Shown: one piece after another, positions 1-9,190 of the stretch
Layout: the number at the start of each line of letters is the position of its first letter
Position numbering within the stretch: position 1 is the first letter of the stretch
NCBI GenBank assembly: GCA_008923285.1
Contig: WBSG01000004.1
Location: 124,001 to 188,000 of the forward strand
Length of the DNA: 64,000 bases
Reading direction: 5' to 3'
Origin: Betaproteobacteria bacterium SCN2
GTDB taxonomy: Bacteria; Pseudomonadota; Gammaproteobacteria; Burkholderiales; Thiobacillaceae
The notes under the pieces: generated by a model
The model's input: only the letters and a program-made list of their open reading frames with translations
Database searches by the model: none
What the model was told of the DNA's origin: nothing
Program-made: the position numbers and the translations under genes

Positions 1-1034
<1,034 letters not shown>

Positions 1035-1035
1035 G

Positions 1036-2748
1036 TCAGAGTTCCTCGGCCAGGATCATTTCCGACAGGCCCTTGCCGCCTTCGACCATGGGGAACACGT
1101 TCTCGGTCTGATCGGTGATGAAGTCCATGAACACCAGGCGTTCCTTCATGGCCGGGGAAAATGCTTCTTTCAACGCGGCTTCGACATCGGCGGTCTTTTC
1201 GATGCGCATGCCGACGTGGCCATAGGCTTCAGCAAGCTTCACGAAGTCCGGCAGCGAATCCATGTAGGACTCGGCATAGCGGCTGCCGTAGAAAAATTCC
1301 TGCCACTGGCGCACCATGCCCATGTAGCGGTTGTTCAGGTTGACGATTTTCACCGGCATGCGGTACTGCTTGCAGGTGGAAAGCTCCTGGATGCACATCT
1401 GGATGCTGGACTCGCCGGTGATGCAGGCAACCGTCGACTCCGGATGCGCGAGCTGCGCGCCCATGGCATAGGGCAGGCCCACGCCCATGGTGCCGAGACC
1501 GCCGGAGTTGAGCCAGCGGCGCGGCTTGTCGAACTTGTAGAACTGCGCCGCCCACATCTGGTGCTGGCCGACGTCGGACGTCACGAAGGCGTCGCCCCTG
1601 GTCACTTCCCAGAGCTTTTCCACCACGTACTGCGGCTTGATGATCTCGGACTCGCGGTTGTACTTCAGGCAGTTGCGCGAGCGCCACAGCTCGATCTGGG
1701 TCCACCAGGTGTTGAGTGCGGCTTCGTCAGGCTTTTCCTTGCTGGCCTTGAGCAGCTTGAGCAATTCGTCCAGCACCTGCTGCACGTCGCCGACGATAGG
1801 CACATCGACCTTGACGCGCTTGGAAATGGAGGACGGATCCACGTCGACGTGGATGATGCGGCGCTGCTCGCGCGCGAAGTGAGCGGGGTTGCCGATCACG
1901 CGATCGTCGAAGCGCGCGCCCACCGCCAGCAGCACGTCGCAGTGCTGCATGGCCATGTTGGCTTCATAGGTGCCGTGCATGCCGAGCATGCCAAGGAACT
2001 GGCGATCGGTGGCGGGATAGCCGCCCAGCCCCATCAGGGTGTTGGTGACGGGATAGTGCAGCAGCTTGGCAAGTTCGGTGATCTGCTCGGATGCATTGCC
2101 AAGCACGACACCGCCCCCGGTGTAGATCATGGGCCGCCGCGCTTCCAGCAGCATCTGCGCCGCCTTCCGGATCTGGCCGCTGTGGCCCTTCAGCACCGGG
2201 TTGTAGGAACGCATGGAGACCGTGTCCGGATAGGCGAACTCGGTCTTGTGGTAGGTCACGTCCTTGGGGATGTCGACCAGCACCGGTCCCGGGCGGCCGG
2301 TGGCGGCGATATGGAAAGCCTTCTTGATGGTGCTCGCCAGTTCGCGCACATCCTTGACCAGGAAGTTGTGCTTCACGCAGGGGCGCGTGATGCCGACGGC
2401 ATCGACTTCCTGGAAGGCATCGAGGCCGATCGCGGCCGTCGGCACCTGGCCGGAAAGGATCACCACGGGAATCGAGTCCATGTACGCCGTGGCGATGCCG
2501 GTAATCGCATTGGTCGCGCCGGGGCCGGACGTAACCAGCGCCACGCCGACCTTGCCGGAGGCGCGCGCGAAGGCGTCGGCCGCATGCACGGCCGCCTGCT
2601 CGTGGCGAACCAGCACGTGCTTGAACTTGCTCTGCTTGAAGATTTCGTCGTAGATGTTGAGCACCGCGCCGCCGGGATAGCCGAAAACGAATTCGACTCC
2701 TTCCTCGGCCAGGCAGCGCGTGACAATCTCGGCGCCGGTCAATTCCAT
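1036..2748 (-). CDS. ilvB: Acetolactate synthase large (catalytic) subunit
   Basis: A 570-residue ThDP-dependent acetohydroxyacid synthase, the first common step of branched-chain amino acid synthesis. Visible signatures are FGYPGGAVLNIYDE near residue 23, RHEQAAVHAADAFA with the catalytic glutamate (E50), the central FAD/Rossmann-type domain, and the ThDP/Mg block ITGESSIQMCIQELST with a downstream NNRYMGM. The usual GDG of the ThDP motif reads GES here, which I believe also occurs in related betaproteobacterial enzymes. It is the first gene of the ilvBNC operon. A sigma-70-like promoter is visible upstream. The symbol ilvI is equally usable. Confidence 0.97.
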   Translation of the reverse strand: MELTGAEIVTRCLAEEGVEFVFGYPGGAVLNIYDEIFKQSKFKHVLVRHEQAAVHAADAFARASGKVGVALVTSGPGATNAITGIATAYMDSIPVVILSGQVPTAAIGLDAFQEVDAVGITRPCVKHNFLVKDVRELASTIKKAFHIAATGRPGPVLVDIPKDVTYHKTEFAYPDTVSMRSYNPVLKGHSGQIRKAAQMLLEARRPMIYTGGGVVLGNASEQITELAKLLHYPVTNTLMGLGGYPATDRQFLGMLGMHGTYEANMAMQHCDVLLAVGARFDDRVIGNPAHFAREQRRIIHVDVDPSSISKRVKVDVPIVGDVQQVLDELLKLLKASKEKPDEAALNTWWTQIELWRSRNCLKYNRESEIIKPQYVVEKLWEVTRGDAFVTSDVGQHQMWAAQFYKFDKPRRWLNSGGLGTMGVGLPYAMGAQLAHPESTVACITGESSIQMCIQELSTCKQYRMPVKIVNLNNRYMGMVRQWQEFFYGSRYAESYMDSLPDFVKLAEAYGHVGMRIEKTADVEAALKEAFSPAMKERLVFMDFITDQTENVFPMVEGGKGLSEMILAEEL

Positions 2749-2789
2749 AAAAAAACGCCTAAAAACAATGTTTTCCGTAAACCGCCAAG

Positions 2790-2817
2790 GGTATACGTTT
2801 TACCCTGCAACGGTCAA
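2790..2817 (-). promoter_or_regulatory. Probable sigma-70 promoter of ilvBNC
   Basis: Read on the minus strand, TTGACC (2812-2817) and TATACC (2790-2795) are separated by 16 bp, about 40 bp upstream of the ilvB ATG. The implied leader is only about 35 nt, with no room for a branched-chain leader peptide and attenuator. A short palindrome, AAAACAATGTTTT (about 2763-2775), lies between promoter and gene and could be an operator. Inferred from sequence match only. Confidence 0.55.
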
Positions 2818-2877
2818 GGAAAGATCGGTCCCAGGCAGTTTGCGCAGCGCCGGCCCGGCCCTTTTATCCCGGAGAGC

Positions 2878-3213
2878 CTACTCGTGCGAGGCCTCCGTCA
2901 AGGCCTCCATGATGGCCTGCAGCGAACCCTGGCCGTGATGCACCATGCAAACCAGGTTGCCCATGGAACAGACGCTCATCTTGTCGCCATGCACGATCCA
3001 GCCCTGCGAGGGCGACCAGCCGGGCATCTGCGAGAACAACGAAAGCAGATCGGTATTGCCGGAAATCATGCGGCGGTACCACTGCGCGAACTTGGCCATG
3101 CGCTCTACCATGTCCGCCGGCATGGTGCCGGCAGCGTCCATGATGCTGCCGTCATCCTGGAAACGGCATACTGCAACCACGCCGTCCAAGATGAGTAATT
3201 TTCTCAGTGTCAT
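2878..3213 (-). CDS. DUF2173-like small protein, paralogue 1 of 3
   Basis: A 111-residue soluble protein without signal peptide or membrane segment. I chose the ATG at 3213, not the in-frame start at 3246, because it overlaps the upstream paralogue's stop by 4 bp (ATGA). It opens with a hydrophobic LILDGVVAV block and carries MPGWSPSQGW then GDKMSVCSMGN (Cys82). Paralogue 3 has the same pattern. The family resembles DUF2173, and the alternating hydrophobic pattern could be a roadblock-like fold, but that is inference. Its function is unknown. Last gene of the three-gene run. Confidence 0.8.
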   Translation of the reverse strand: MTLRKLLILDGVVAVCRFQDDGSIMDAAGTMPADMVERMAKFAQWYRRMISGNTDLLSLFSQMPGWSPSQGWIVHGDKMSVCSMGNLVCMVHHGQGSLQAIMEALTEASHE

Positions 3214-3578
3214 GCAGCCCCCTGCATATGCTGCGCCGCCCCGCATGCCTCGATGGCATTGAATGCATCTTCATAATTGACGTCGCGGTTCTTCATGATG
3301 ACCCCACAGCGGCCGGTGAGCACCACCGACCATTCGAGGCCGATCATGGAGAAGCCCTGCAGCGGTTCGAATCCCTTCTGCCCCGTCAGCGCCTCCCAGC
3401 CGCGCGCCTCCAGGGTGGCAATGGCGATGTTGGCAACACAGGAGTGCGCCAGCAGGTCCAGCACCTCCCTGGTGATCTCGCTCCCCTCGCGCACGACATG
3501 GTCGGTAAGGTCACCCTTGTCGGTATAGGTGAATGCAGCCAGCGCACCCGGCAAATTCATCAGTTGTTTCAGATCCAT
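3210..3578 (-). CDS. DUF2173-like small protein, paralogue 2 of 3 (divergent)
   Basis: A 122-residue soluble protein starting MDLKQLMNLPGALAAFTYTD, alignable by eye to paralogue 3 (KQLMAIPGVIAAGEFAYRGD). It differs from its neighbours in the C-terminal half. The shared QGW...MS-C-xxGN block is replaced by LQGFSMIGLEWSVVLTGR, so the common cysteine is lost. It overlaps paralogue 1 by 4 bp and starts 19 bp after the stop of paralogue 3, so all three are probably one transcript. Function unknown. The divergence suggests it may form a hetero-oligomer with the other two, which is speculation. Confidence 0.8.
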   Translation of the reverse strand: MDLKQLMNLPGALAAFTYTDKGDLTDHVVREGSEITREVLDLLAHSCVANIAIATLEARGWEALTGQKGFEPLQGFSMIGLEWSVVLTGRCGVIMKNRDVNYEDAFNAIEACGAAQHMQGAA

Positions 3579-3597
3579 CTTGTCCTCGACTGTGGGA

Positions 3598-4002
3598 TTA
3601 ATACAGGGCTTCTTTTACATCGCCGCCGATCCTGGCATACAGGTTCACCAGAAGATCGTCGCCAATGTCACCGACCTTCGCACGCAGGATGGTCATGACG
3701 TCGTTGAGAAGTTCCGGGCGGTTTTCGATGAAAGCGAAATAATTGCCGATGTTGCAGATGGACATCTGGGCGCCGCGCATGATCCAGCCCTGCGCGGGCT
3801 TGTAGCCGCAATTCTCGGCGAACGAATCAAAGATCTCGGACTGCATGTTGACATTCACCGTGTTCGAACGGCAAAGGATTGACGCCATGCGGGCAAATTC
3901 CGCGGTCAACGCTCCCTCGTACTGGAAGCGATCCCCCCTGTAAGCGAACTCCCCCGCCGCAATCACGCCCGGAATGGCCATGAGTTGCTTTACGATATGC
4001 AT
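3598..4002 (-). CDS. DUF2173-like small protein, paralogue 3 of 3
   Basis: A 134-residue protein, first gene of the trio. I placed the start at MHIVKQLMAIPGV because a very strong ribosome binding site (GAGGAGGGGGG) lies 4-5 nt upstream. An in-frame extension to 4146 would run into the divergent RDD gene and lacks such a site. It shows PGVIAAGEFAYRGDRF, then CGYKPAQGW and GAQMSICNIGN (Cys83), and a C-terminal extension of about 25 residues that paralogue 1 lacks. No signal peptide. The family is DUF2173-like and its function is unknown. The strong Shine-Dalgarno suggests high expression. Confidence 0.82.
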   Translation of the reverse strand: MHIVKQLMAIPGVIAAGEFAYRGDRFQYEGALTAEFARMASILCRSNTVNVNMQSEIFDSFAENCGYKPAQGWIMRGAQMSICNIGNYFAFIENRPELLNDVMTILRAKVGDIGDDLLVNLYARIGGDVKEALY

Positions 4003-4084
4003 CGTACCCCCCTCCTCGATGATGATTGTTATTGGCGGGGCACCTGGACATTGCCGGCACCCTAGCCGTGAATATAGAACCACC

Positions 4085-4516
4085 ATGCAAGAAAACGCAA
4101 CCACCCCGATACAAGCCGCAAGCCTGAGGCGGCGCCTGGCCTCCATGCTGTATGAATCCCTGCTGCTGTTTGCGCTGTGCCTCGTTGCAGGCTTTGCTTA
4201 TATTCCAATTTTCGGAAGCATCCACGGGCCCTTCCAGAAGGCGGTTTTCCAGCTCTACCTGCTGGGCGTAATCATGCTGTATTTCCTGACGTTCTGGAAA
4301 CGCGGCGGCCAGACCCTCGCCATGAAAACCTGGCGCATCCGCCTGGTCAGCGCGGACGGCACGCCGCCGACGACCGCCCAGTGCGTCGCTCGCTTCAGCC
4401 TGGCCGTGATCGGACTGCTGAGCGCCGGAGCCGGCTTTCTGTGGGCGCTGTTCGATCCTGAACGCCAGTTCCTGCACGACCGGCTGTGCAAAACCCGGCT
4501 GGCCAGATCCGGCTGA
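4085..4516 (+). CDS. RDD family membrane protein
   Basis: A 143-residue inner-membrane protein starting MQENATTPIQAASLRRRLAS. It has the RDD-domain pattern: a first membrane helix beginning LYESLLLFALCLVAGF, a second around QLYLLGVIMLYFLTFW, then GGQTLAMKTWRIRLV, the family's conserved GxTxGMKxxxIRVV block. A third helix is followed by a C-terminal QFLHDRLCKTRL, matching the usual QxLHDxxAgT. The specific role of RDD proteins is mostly unknown; some are linked to ion transport. It is divergent from the DUF2173-like trio with 82 bp between starts, so they may share a control region. Confidence 0.85.
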   Translation: MQENATTPIQAASLRRRLASMLYESLLLFALCLVAGFAYIPIFGSIHGPFQKAVFQLYLLGVIMLYFLTFWKRGGQTLAMKTWRIRLVSADGTPPTTAQCVARFSLAVIGLLSAGAGFLWALFDPERQFLHDRLCKTRLARSG

Positions 4517-4524
4517 TCGATGTG

Positions 4525-5598
4525 CTAGCGTCTTTCGAGGCGCTTGAGGACGAGCAGCGCTACCGCCAGGAACACCAGCGAAGGCATCGAGGCAGTAATG
4601 AAGGGCGGCCAGTCGTTGAGCAGGCCGACATGGGAAAACAGCCGGTTGCTGAGGTGAAATGCCAGACCGGCAAGAATGCCCAGAAACACCTTCAGCGCGA
4701 TCCCTCCCGAACGCGGGGAATGAAACGCGAAGGGCAGCGCCAGCAGCATGATCACGGGAATGGCGAGCGGGTAGAAGAACTTCGACCACAGCGCGACTTC
4801 ATAGCGCGTGGTTTTCTGCTTGTTCTCGCTGAGATGACGGATGTAATTGATCAGCGCCAGCGTGGACATTTTTTCCGGCGAAACCAGCAGCACGCTGAGG
4901 ATGTCCGGGCCCAGGACGGATTCCCAGTCCATGGTTTTCTCGTTGCCGACCTTGATGCCTTCAGTTGAAAAACGCGTATCCACGACATCGCCGAGCTTCC
5001 ATCTTTTTTCGCCTGCCCAGGTTCCGCTTTCGGCCGTCACGATCCGTTCCAGCTCCCAGTTCTGGTCGAACTCATAGACCTTGAGCCCGCGCAGCCCGGA
5101 ATCTGGGAGCACTTCGCGGGCATTGATGAAGGCATTGCCGTCCTTGACCCAGAGCCCCGAGCGGAAAGCCTGCGCCACGACCGACTCGGTGGCTTGCAGC
5201 TTCAGCCGCTTGGCTGCCTGTTCCGACCAGGGTGACACCAGCTCACCAACCAGCAGCGCGATCAGCGCGAAGCCGACTCCGGCCAGCGCCAGCAGCATGG
5301 CGACGCGCCAGCTCGAAATGCCCGAGGCCAGCATCACCGTGAATTCGGAATTCATCACCAGGCGCGACAGCGCAAACAGGGCGCCGATCAGCGCCGCGAT
5401 CGGAACGATCTCGTACACATGTCCCGGCACGTTGAGCGCCACGTACAAGGCCGCCTGCGCAAAGCCGTAGTCGGCGCGGCCGATGCTGTCGAGCTCACTG
5501 GCGAGATCGAAAAAAGAAAACAGCAGGACCAGCGCGACGAACACGAAACCGGCAGACGTCGCCACCTCCCTCAGCAGATAACGGGCAATCAGGTTCAT
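4525..5598 (-). CDS. lptG: LPS export ABC transporter permease LptG
   Basis: A 357-residue inner-membrane permease of the LptB2FG complex, which extracts LPS and feeds it to LptC/LptA. It starts MNLIARYLLREVATSAGFVF, typical of LptG. Three N-terminal helices are followed by a periplasmic beta-jellyroll region (about residues 130-260) and three C-terminal helices. The start overlaps the lptF stop by 4 bp (ATGA), which decides it against the longer in-frame option to 5922. The C-terminus, with two further hydrophobic helices ending LVLKRLERR, is intact. LptB and LptC are not nearby. Confidence 0.95.
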   Translation of the reverse strand: MNLIARYLLREVATSAGFVFVALVLLFSFFDLASELDSIGRADYGFAQAALYVALNVPGHVYEIVPIAALIGALFALSRLVMNSEFTVMLASGISSWRVAMLLALAGVGFALIALLVGELVSPWSEQAAKRLKLQATESVVAQAFRSGLWVKDGNAFINAREVLPDSGLRGLKVYEFDQNWELERIVTAESGTWAGEKRWKLGDVVDTRFSTEGIKVGNEKTMDWESVLGPDILSVLLVSPEKMSTLALINYIRHLSENKQKTTRYEVALWSKFFYPLAIPVIMLLALPFAFHSPRSGGIALKVFLGILAGLAFHLSNRLFSHVGLLNDWPPFITASMPSLVFLAVALLVLKRLERR

Positions 5599-6686
5599 TT
5601 GCGCCCCAGCCTGAAGTTGAATGGCCGCATTCGCATCCGGTAGGCGTAGAACGCCGCCAGCGCTGCAACCGCCGGCAGGTGCGCCAGCAGCATGCCCGCA
5701 ATCAGCCCCAGCTTGTCCTGTGCCATCCAGGCCTGCGTCACGGAAATCAGGTTGTGATAGATGAAGAACACCAGCAGTGCGGCGATCAGTCCATACGAGC
5801 GCTTGGCGCGGTTGTTCACGTAACTGAGCGGGATCGCCAGCAGCGCCAGCACCAGCAGACCCAAAGGCACGTTGAAGCGCCCGGCGAGTTCGCCGCGGGC
5901 ATCGGTGTCGGCGCTTCTCCACAGTTCAGCCGTGCTCTGCTGGCGGATGCTCTGCTGCCTTTCCCTGGCCTTGACCTCGACCGGATCGAGGCGTATCCAG
6001 TAGCGGTCGAACTGGATCATGCGGTATTCCGCCTGGCCGGGCTCGCCTTCGTAGCGGCGCCCCTTGGACAGCACCAGGAAACGCGTGCCGTCATCCATCC
6101 TCCGCTGCGCGCCTTCCGCCGCCACCACCACGCCCAGCTTGCCGCTGTCGCGCGATTGCATGAACACGTTGCGCACCGTGCCGGTAAGCGGATTGAGGCT
6201 CTCGACGAAGAACACGCGATCGCCGCCCTGCGATTCCGCAAATATTCCCGGCACCACCATGGACGTGTCATCGCGGCTGAGCAGTTCGGCCTTGTAGGCA
6301 TCCTTCTTGTTGGCCGCCCACGGGATGATGCTGTTGGTAAGCAACAGCAGGATCAGCGCCATGGGCACGGCGAAGGTGAGCATGGGCCGGATCCAGTCGT
6401 TGAGCGACAGGCCTGAACTCAGCCAGATGGCCATTTCGTTGTCGCGCCAGTAACGCATGAGCGTCAGCATGGCGCCGATGAAGATCGCCACCGACAGCAG
6501 CACCGGCAGGAAATGCAGCAGGCTGAAGCCGAGATAGGCGAACACCGCCTCGTTCGCCAGCTCGCCGCGGGCGGCCTCTCCGAGCAGGCGCACGAAAAGC
6601 GTCACCAGCGCGATGGCGATAAGAATGACAAGCGAAGCGGCGCTCGAAAGACTCAGTTCCTGCAGCAACGCGCGCCTGTAAAGCAT
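5595..6686 (-). CDS. lptF: LPS export ABC transporter permease LptF
   Basis: A 363-residue partner of LptG. I used the start at MLYRRALLQELSLS, as this matches the family N-terminus; a longer frame to 6776 would reach into the pepA gene. The pattern is that of the family: three helices, with GAMLTLMRYWRDNEMAIW and GLSLNDWIRP between helices, a periplasmic domain (about residues 115-255), then three helices including NVPLGLLVLALLAIPLSYV. It is divergent from pepA with about 80 bp between starts, the arrangement common in proteobacteria. Confidence 0.95.
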   Translation of the reverse strand: MLYRRALLQELSLSSAASLVILIAIALVTLFVRLLGEAARGELANEAVFAYLGFSLLHFLPVLLSVAIFIGAMLTLMRYWRDNEMAIWLSSGLSLNDWIRPMLTFAVPMALILLLLTNSIIPWAANKKDAYKAELLSRDDTSMVVPGIFAESQGGDRVFFVESLNPLTGTVRNVFMQSRDSGKLGVVVAAEGAQRRMDDGTRFLVLSKGRRYEGEPGQAEYRMIQFDRYWIRLDPVEVKARERQQSIRQQSTAELWRSADTDARGELAGRFNVPLGLLVLALLAIPLSYVNNRAKRSYGLIAALLVFFIYHNLISVTQAWMAQDKLGLIAGMLLAHLPAVAALAAFYAYRMRMRPFNFRLGRK

Positions 6687-6766
6687 GGGGATTTTCAGGG
6701 AGGTTTTGACTATCTGGCCAGGGTTTGCAAAGATGAGCGCATTCTCAACATCCCGCAGAATGTCCC

Positions 6767-8263
6767 ATGTCAGCAAAAGACAATGCCCCGAAATTTAGCA
6801 TAAAAACCGGGTCGCCCGAGAAACTCAAAAGCGACTGTATCGCCGTAGGCGTATTCGAAGACGGCAGGCTTTCCGCCACTGCCCGCGTCCTCGACAAGGC
6901 AACCGGTGGCCGCATCACGGCCATTCTGAAAAGCGGCGACATGGACGGCAGCGCGAGCAGCACTCTGCTGCTGCGCGAGCTCCCCGGCATCGCTGCGGTG
7001 CGCGTGCTGCTCGTCGGCCTCGGCAAGCAGGGTGGACTTGCCGAAAAAGACTATCGCGACGCCATTGCCAGCGCGGTCAAGGCCGCGAGCAACACCGCGG
7101 CCAGGGACGTGATCCTTGCCCTCGGCGAGGTCAAGGTCGGCAAGCGCACGACGGACTGGAACCTCTCCCAGGCCGCCATCGTCGCGGGTGATGTGCTGTA
7201 CCGCTTCGACCACATGAAGAGCAAGCCCGACACCCGCGCCCGGCTCGGCAGCATCGGCTTCCTGGCGGACAGCACCGCCGCTGCCGGATTGAAGCAAGGC
7301 GTCGCCATGGTGCGGGGCATGGCGCTCGCGCGCGATCTCGGCAACATGCCGTCCAATGTCTGCACGCCAAGCTACCTCGCCGGCCAGGCCAGGCAGCTCG
7401 CGAGATCCTACGGCTTCAAGTGCAAGGTCATGGACAAGACCGCCTGCGAGAAGCTCGGCATGGGCTCCTTCCTGTCGGTGGCCAAGGGCAGCGACAAGCC
7501 GCCGATGTTCATCGAACTGCGCCACGAGGGCGGCAAAAAGGGCGAACAGCCCGTCGTGCTGGTGGGCAAGGCCATCACTTTCGATGCCGGCGGAATCTCG
7601 CTGAAGCCGCCCGCCGACATGGACGAGATGAATTACGACATGAGCGGCGGCGGCGCCGTGCTCGGCGCCTTCCGCGCCATCGGCGAACTGGGCCTCAAGC
7701 TCAACGTCGTCGGCCTCGTGCCCGCCTGCGAGAACCTGCCTGACGCGCATGCCAACAAACCGGGCGATATCGTCACCTCGATGTCGGGACAGACCATCGA
7801 AATCCTCAATACCGACGCAGAAGGCCGTCTCATCCTGTGCGATGCGCTGACCTACGCCGAGCGCTTCAAGCCCGCTGCCGTGGTCGACCTCGCGACCCTG
7901 ACCGGCGCCTGCGTGATCGCACTGGGCCATCACCCGAGCGCCCTGTATGCCAACGACGACAAGCTCGCGCAGGCCCTGGAACAGGCTGCCGACCAGGCCT
8001 GGGATCGCGTCTGGCGCATGCCGCTGTGGGATGAGTACCAGGAACAGCTGAAGAGCAACCTCGCCGACATGGCCAACATCGGCGGCCGCGCCGGCGGCTC
8101 GATCACTGCTGCCTGCTTCCTCGCGCGCTTCGCCAAGCGCTACGCCTGGGCGCACCTCGACATCGCCGGCACCGCCTACCGTGGCGGCCGCGACAAGAAA
8201 GGCTCGACCGGCCGGCCGGTGCCGCTGCTGGTGCAATACCTCATCGACCAGGCAGGCAAGTGA
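6767..8263 (+). CDS. pepA: Leucyl aminopeptidase (M17)
   Basis: A 498-residue cytoplasmic manganese/zinc aminopeptidase that removes N-terminal residues from peptides. The M17 active-site signature NTDAEGRLILCDAL is at about residue 348. Other metal-ligand and catalytic regions are visible: VLVGKAITFDAGGISLKPP with the catalytic lysine and aspartate, and the DMSGGGAVLGA stretch. The N-terminal macro-like domain spans roughly residues 1-160. Length is normal. In some bacteria PepA also binds DNA as a repressor. It overlaps holC by 4 bp, so pepA-holC are co-translated, the usual proteobacterial order. Confidence 0.97.
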   Translation: MSAKDNAPKFSIKTGSPEKLKSDCIAVGVFEDGRLSATARVLDKATGGRITAILKSGDMDGSASSTLLLRELPGIAAVRVLLVGLGKQGGLAEKDYRDAIASAVKAASNTAARDVILALGEVKVGKRTTDWNLSQAAIVAGDVLYRFDHMKSKPDTRARLGSIGFLADSTAAAGLKQGVAMVRGMALARDLGNMPSNVCTPSYLAGQARQLARSYGFKCKVMDKTACEKLGMGSFLSVAKGSDKPPMFIELRHEGGKKGEQPVVLVGKAITFDAGGISLKPPADMDEMNYDMSGGGAVLGAFRAIGELGLKLNVVGLVPACENLPDAHANKPGDIVTSMSGQTIEILNTDAEGRLILCDALTYAERFKPAAVVDLATLTGACVIALGHHPSALYANDDKLAQALEQAADQAWDRVWRMPLWDEYQEQLKSNLADMANIGGRAGGSITAACFLARFAKRYAWAHLDIAGTAYRGGRDKKGSTGRPVPLLVQYLIDQAGK

Positions 8264-8691
8264 CCGAGGTCAGCTTCTACAGCCATGCCACCGACAAGCT
8301 TGGCATTGCGCGCCAGCTTATCGCCAAGGCCTGGGCGCAGAAACTGAACGTGCTGATATACGCACCGGACGAAACCGTGGCTGCGGATATCGACCGACTG
8401 CTGTGGACGCAGCCGGCGCTGTCCTTCATCCCGCACTGCCGCGACAGCAGTCCCCTCGCCGCGTCCACGCCTGTTATCATCGGCATGAACGCGGATGCAC
8501 TGCCGAGTGCCGACGTGCTGGTCAACCTGGGCGAAGAGCCGCCGCCGGTATTCAGTCGCTTCGAACGCCTGGTGGAAATCGTCACCGAAGAAGAAAGTGA
8601 CGTGCTCAAAGGCAGGCAGCGCTATCGTTTCTACAGGGACCGCGGCTATGAACTGGTCAACCACGACTTGCGCAACAGGGGGCAACAATGA
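8260..8691 (+). CDS. holC: DNA polymerase III chi subunit
   Basis: A 143-residue accessory subunit of the replicative polymerase clamp-loader, which links psi to single-strand binding protein. It has a GTG start overlapping the pepA stop (GTGA). Recognisable features are the N-terminal EVSFYSHATDKLGIARQLIAKA and the conserved NVLIYAPDE and WTQPALSFIPH segments. The FSRFERLVEIV region and C-terminal YRFYRDRGYELVNHDL are also typical of HolC. It is followed by a small hypothetical gene with a 4-bp overlap and then valS, the usual pepA-holC-valS neighbourhood. Confidence 0.95.
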   Translation: MTEVSFYSHATDKLGIARQLIAKAWAQKLNVLIYAPDETVAADIDRLLWTQPALSFIPHCRDSSPLAASTPVIIGMNADALPSADVLVNLGEEPPPVFSRFERLVEIVTEEESDVLKGRQRYRFYRDRGYELVNHDLRNRGQQ

Positions 8692-9122
8692 GTGATCCGC
8701 TGCTCGACAAGATGGACGCACTGCTGAAAAGGCACCAGGGCGGCGCCGAGCCCTCCGCACCCAGCAATGCAGCTCCCTCACCCAATGCCCCGCCACCGCT
8801 ACCGGAGGACGCCTGGCTGCCGGTGCTGACCGACGTGGTCGCCGTAGGCGAGCCTGGCGCGGCGGCGTCCCCCACGCCCGCCGCCGAATCGGCTGAAATG
8901 CAGGCTTCGTCGCCGCCAACCCCGGCCATCGACCCCGAAGTGCTGGTGGAACGGGTCATGGGCGAACTCGAACCGCGCCTGACATCCCTGCTACGCGACC
9001 GTCTGCTCAGCGAAGTGCGTAACAGCCTCGACGACAGCCTGTCCGCCCTGCTTGCGCAGATGGACGTGCACATCCGCGAAATCGTGCGCGAGGCCGTTGC
9101 CGAGCAGCTCGGCAAATCCTGA
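8688..9122 (+). CDS. Conserved hypothetical between holC and valS
   Basis: A 144-residue acidic, proline/alanine-rich protein starting MSDPLLDKMDALLKRH. It has no signal peptide or membrane helix. A low-complexity region (about residues 18-85, many PSAPSNAAPSPNAPPP-type repeats) joins a short N-terminal helix to a C-terminal amphipathic helix region, roughly residues 88-144 (VLVERVMGELEPRLTSLL, then SLSALLAQMDVHIREIV). The layout suggests an adaptor with a coiled-coil-like tail. It overlaps holC by 4 bp, so it is surely expressed with it. I do not recognise a function. Confidence 0.75.
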   Translation: MSDPLLDKMDALLKRHQGGAEPSAPSNAAPSPNAPPPLPEDAWLPVLTDVVAVGEPGAAASPTPAAESAEMQASSPPTPAIDPEVLVERVMGELEPRLTSLLRDRLLSEVRNSLDDSLSALLAQMDVHIREIVREAVAEQLGKS

Positions 9123-9153
9123 CAGCCGCTCCTGATACTGCCAGGCCAGCCGG

Positions 9154-9171
9154 TATAATGGCGGGTTTACG
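9154..9171 (+). promoter_or_regulatory. valS promoter -10 and GC-rich discriminator
   Basis: TATAAT (9154-9159) is followed directly by GGCGGGTTTACG. The 14-mer ATGGCGGGTTTACG recurs with one mismatch upstream of alaS (29460-29473), at nearly the same distance from the start codon. The GGCGG also pairs with CCGCC at 9175-9179 in the leader. A GC-rich stretch just after a -10 box is typical of promoters under stringent (ppGpp) control, which would fit a tRNA synthetase gene. That control is inferred. Confidence 0.5.
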
Positions 9172-9190
9172 AATCCGCCGTTATCCCTAG

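Noticed and set aside
5599-5922. In-frame N-terminal extension of lptG to 5922
   Set aside because: It lies inside lptF and lacks any family match; the ATGA overlap with lptF gives a normal LptG.
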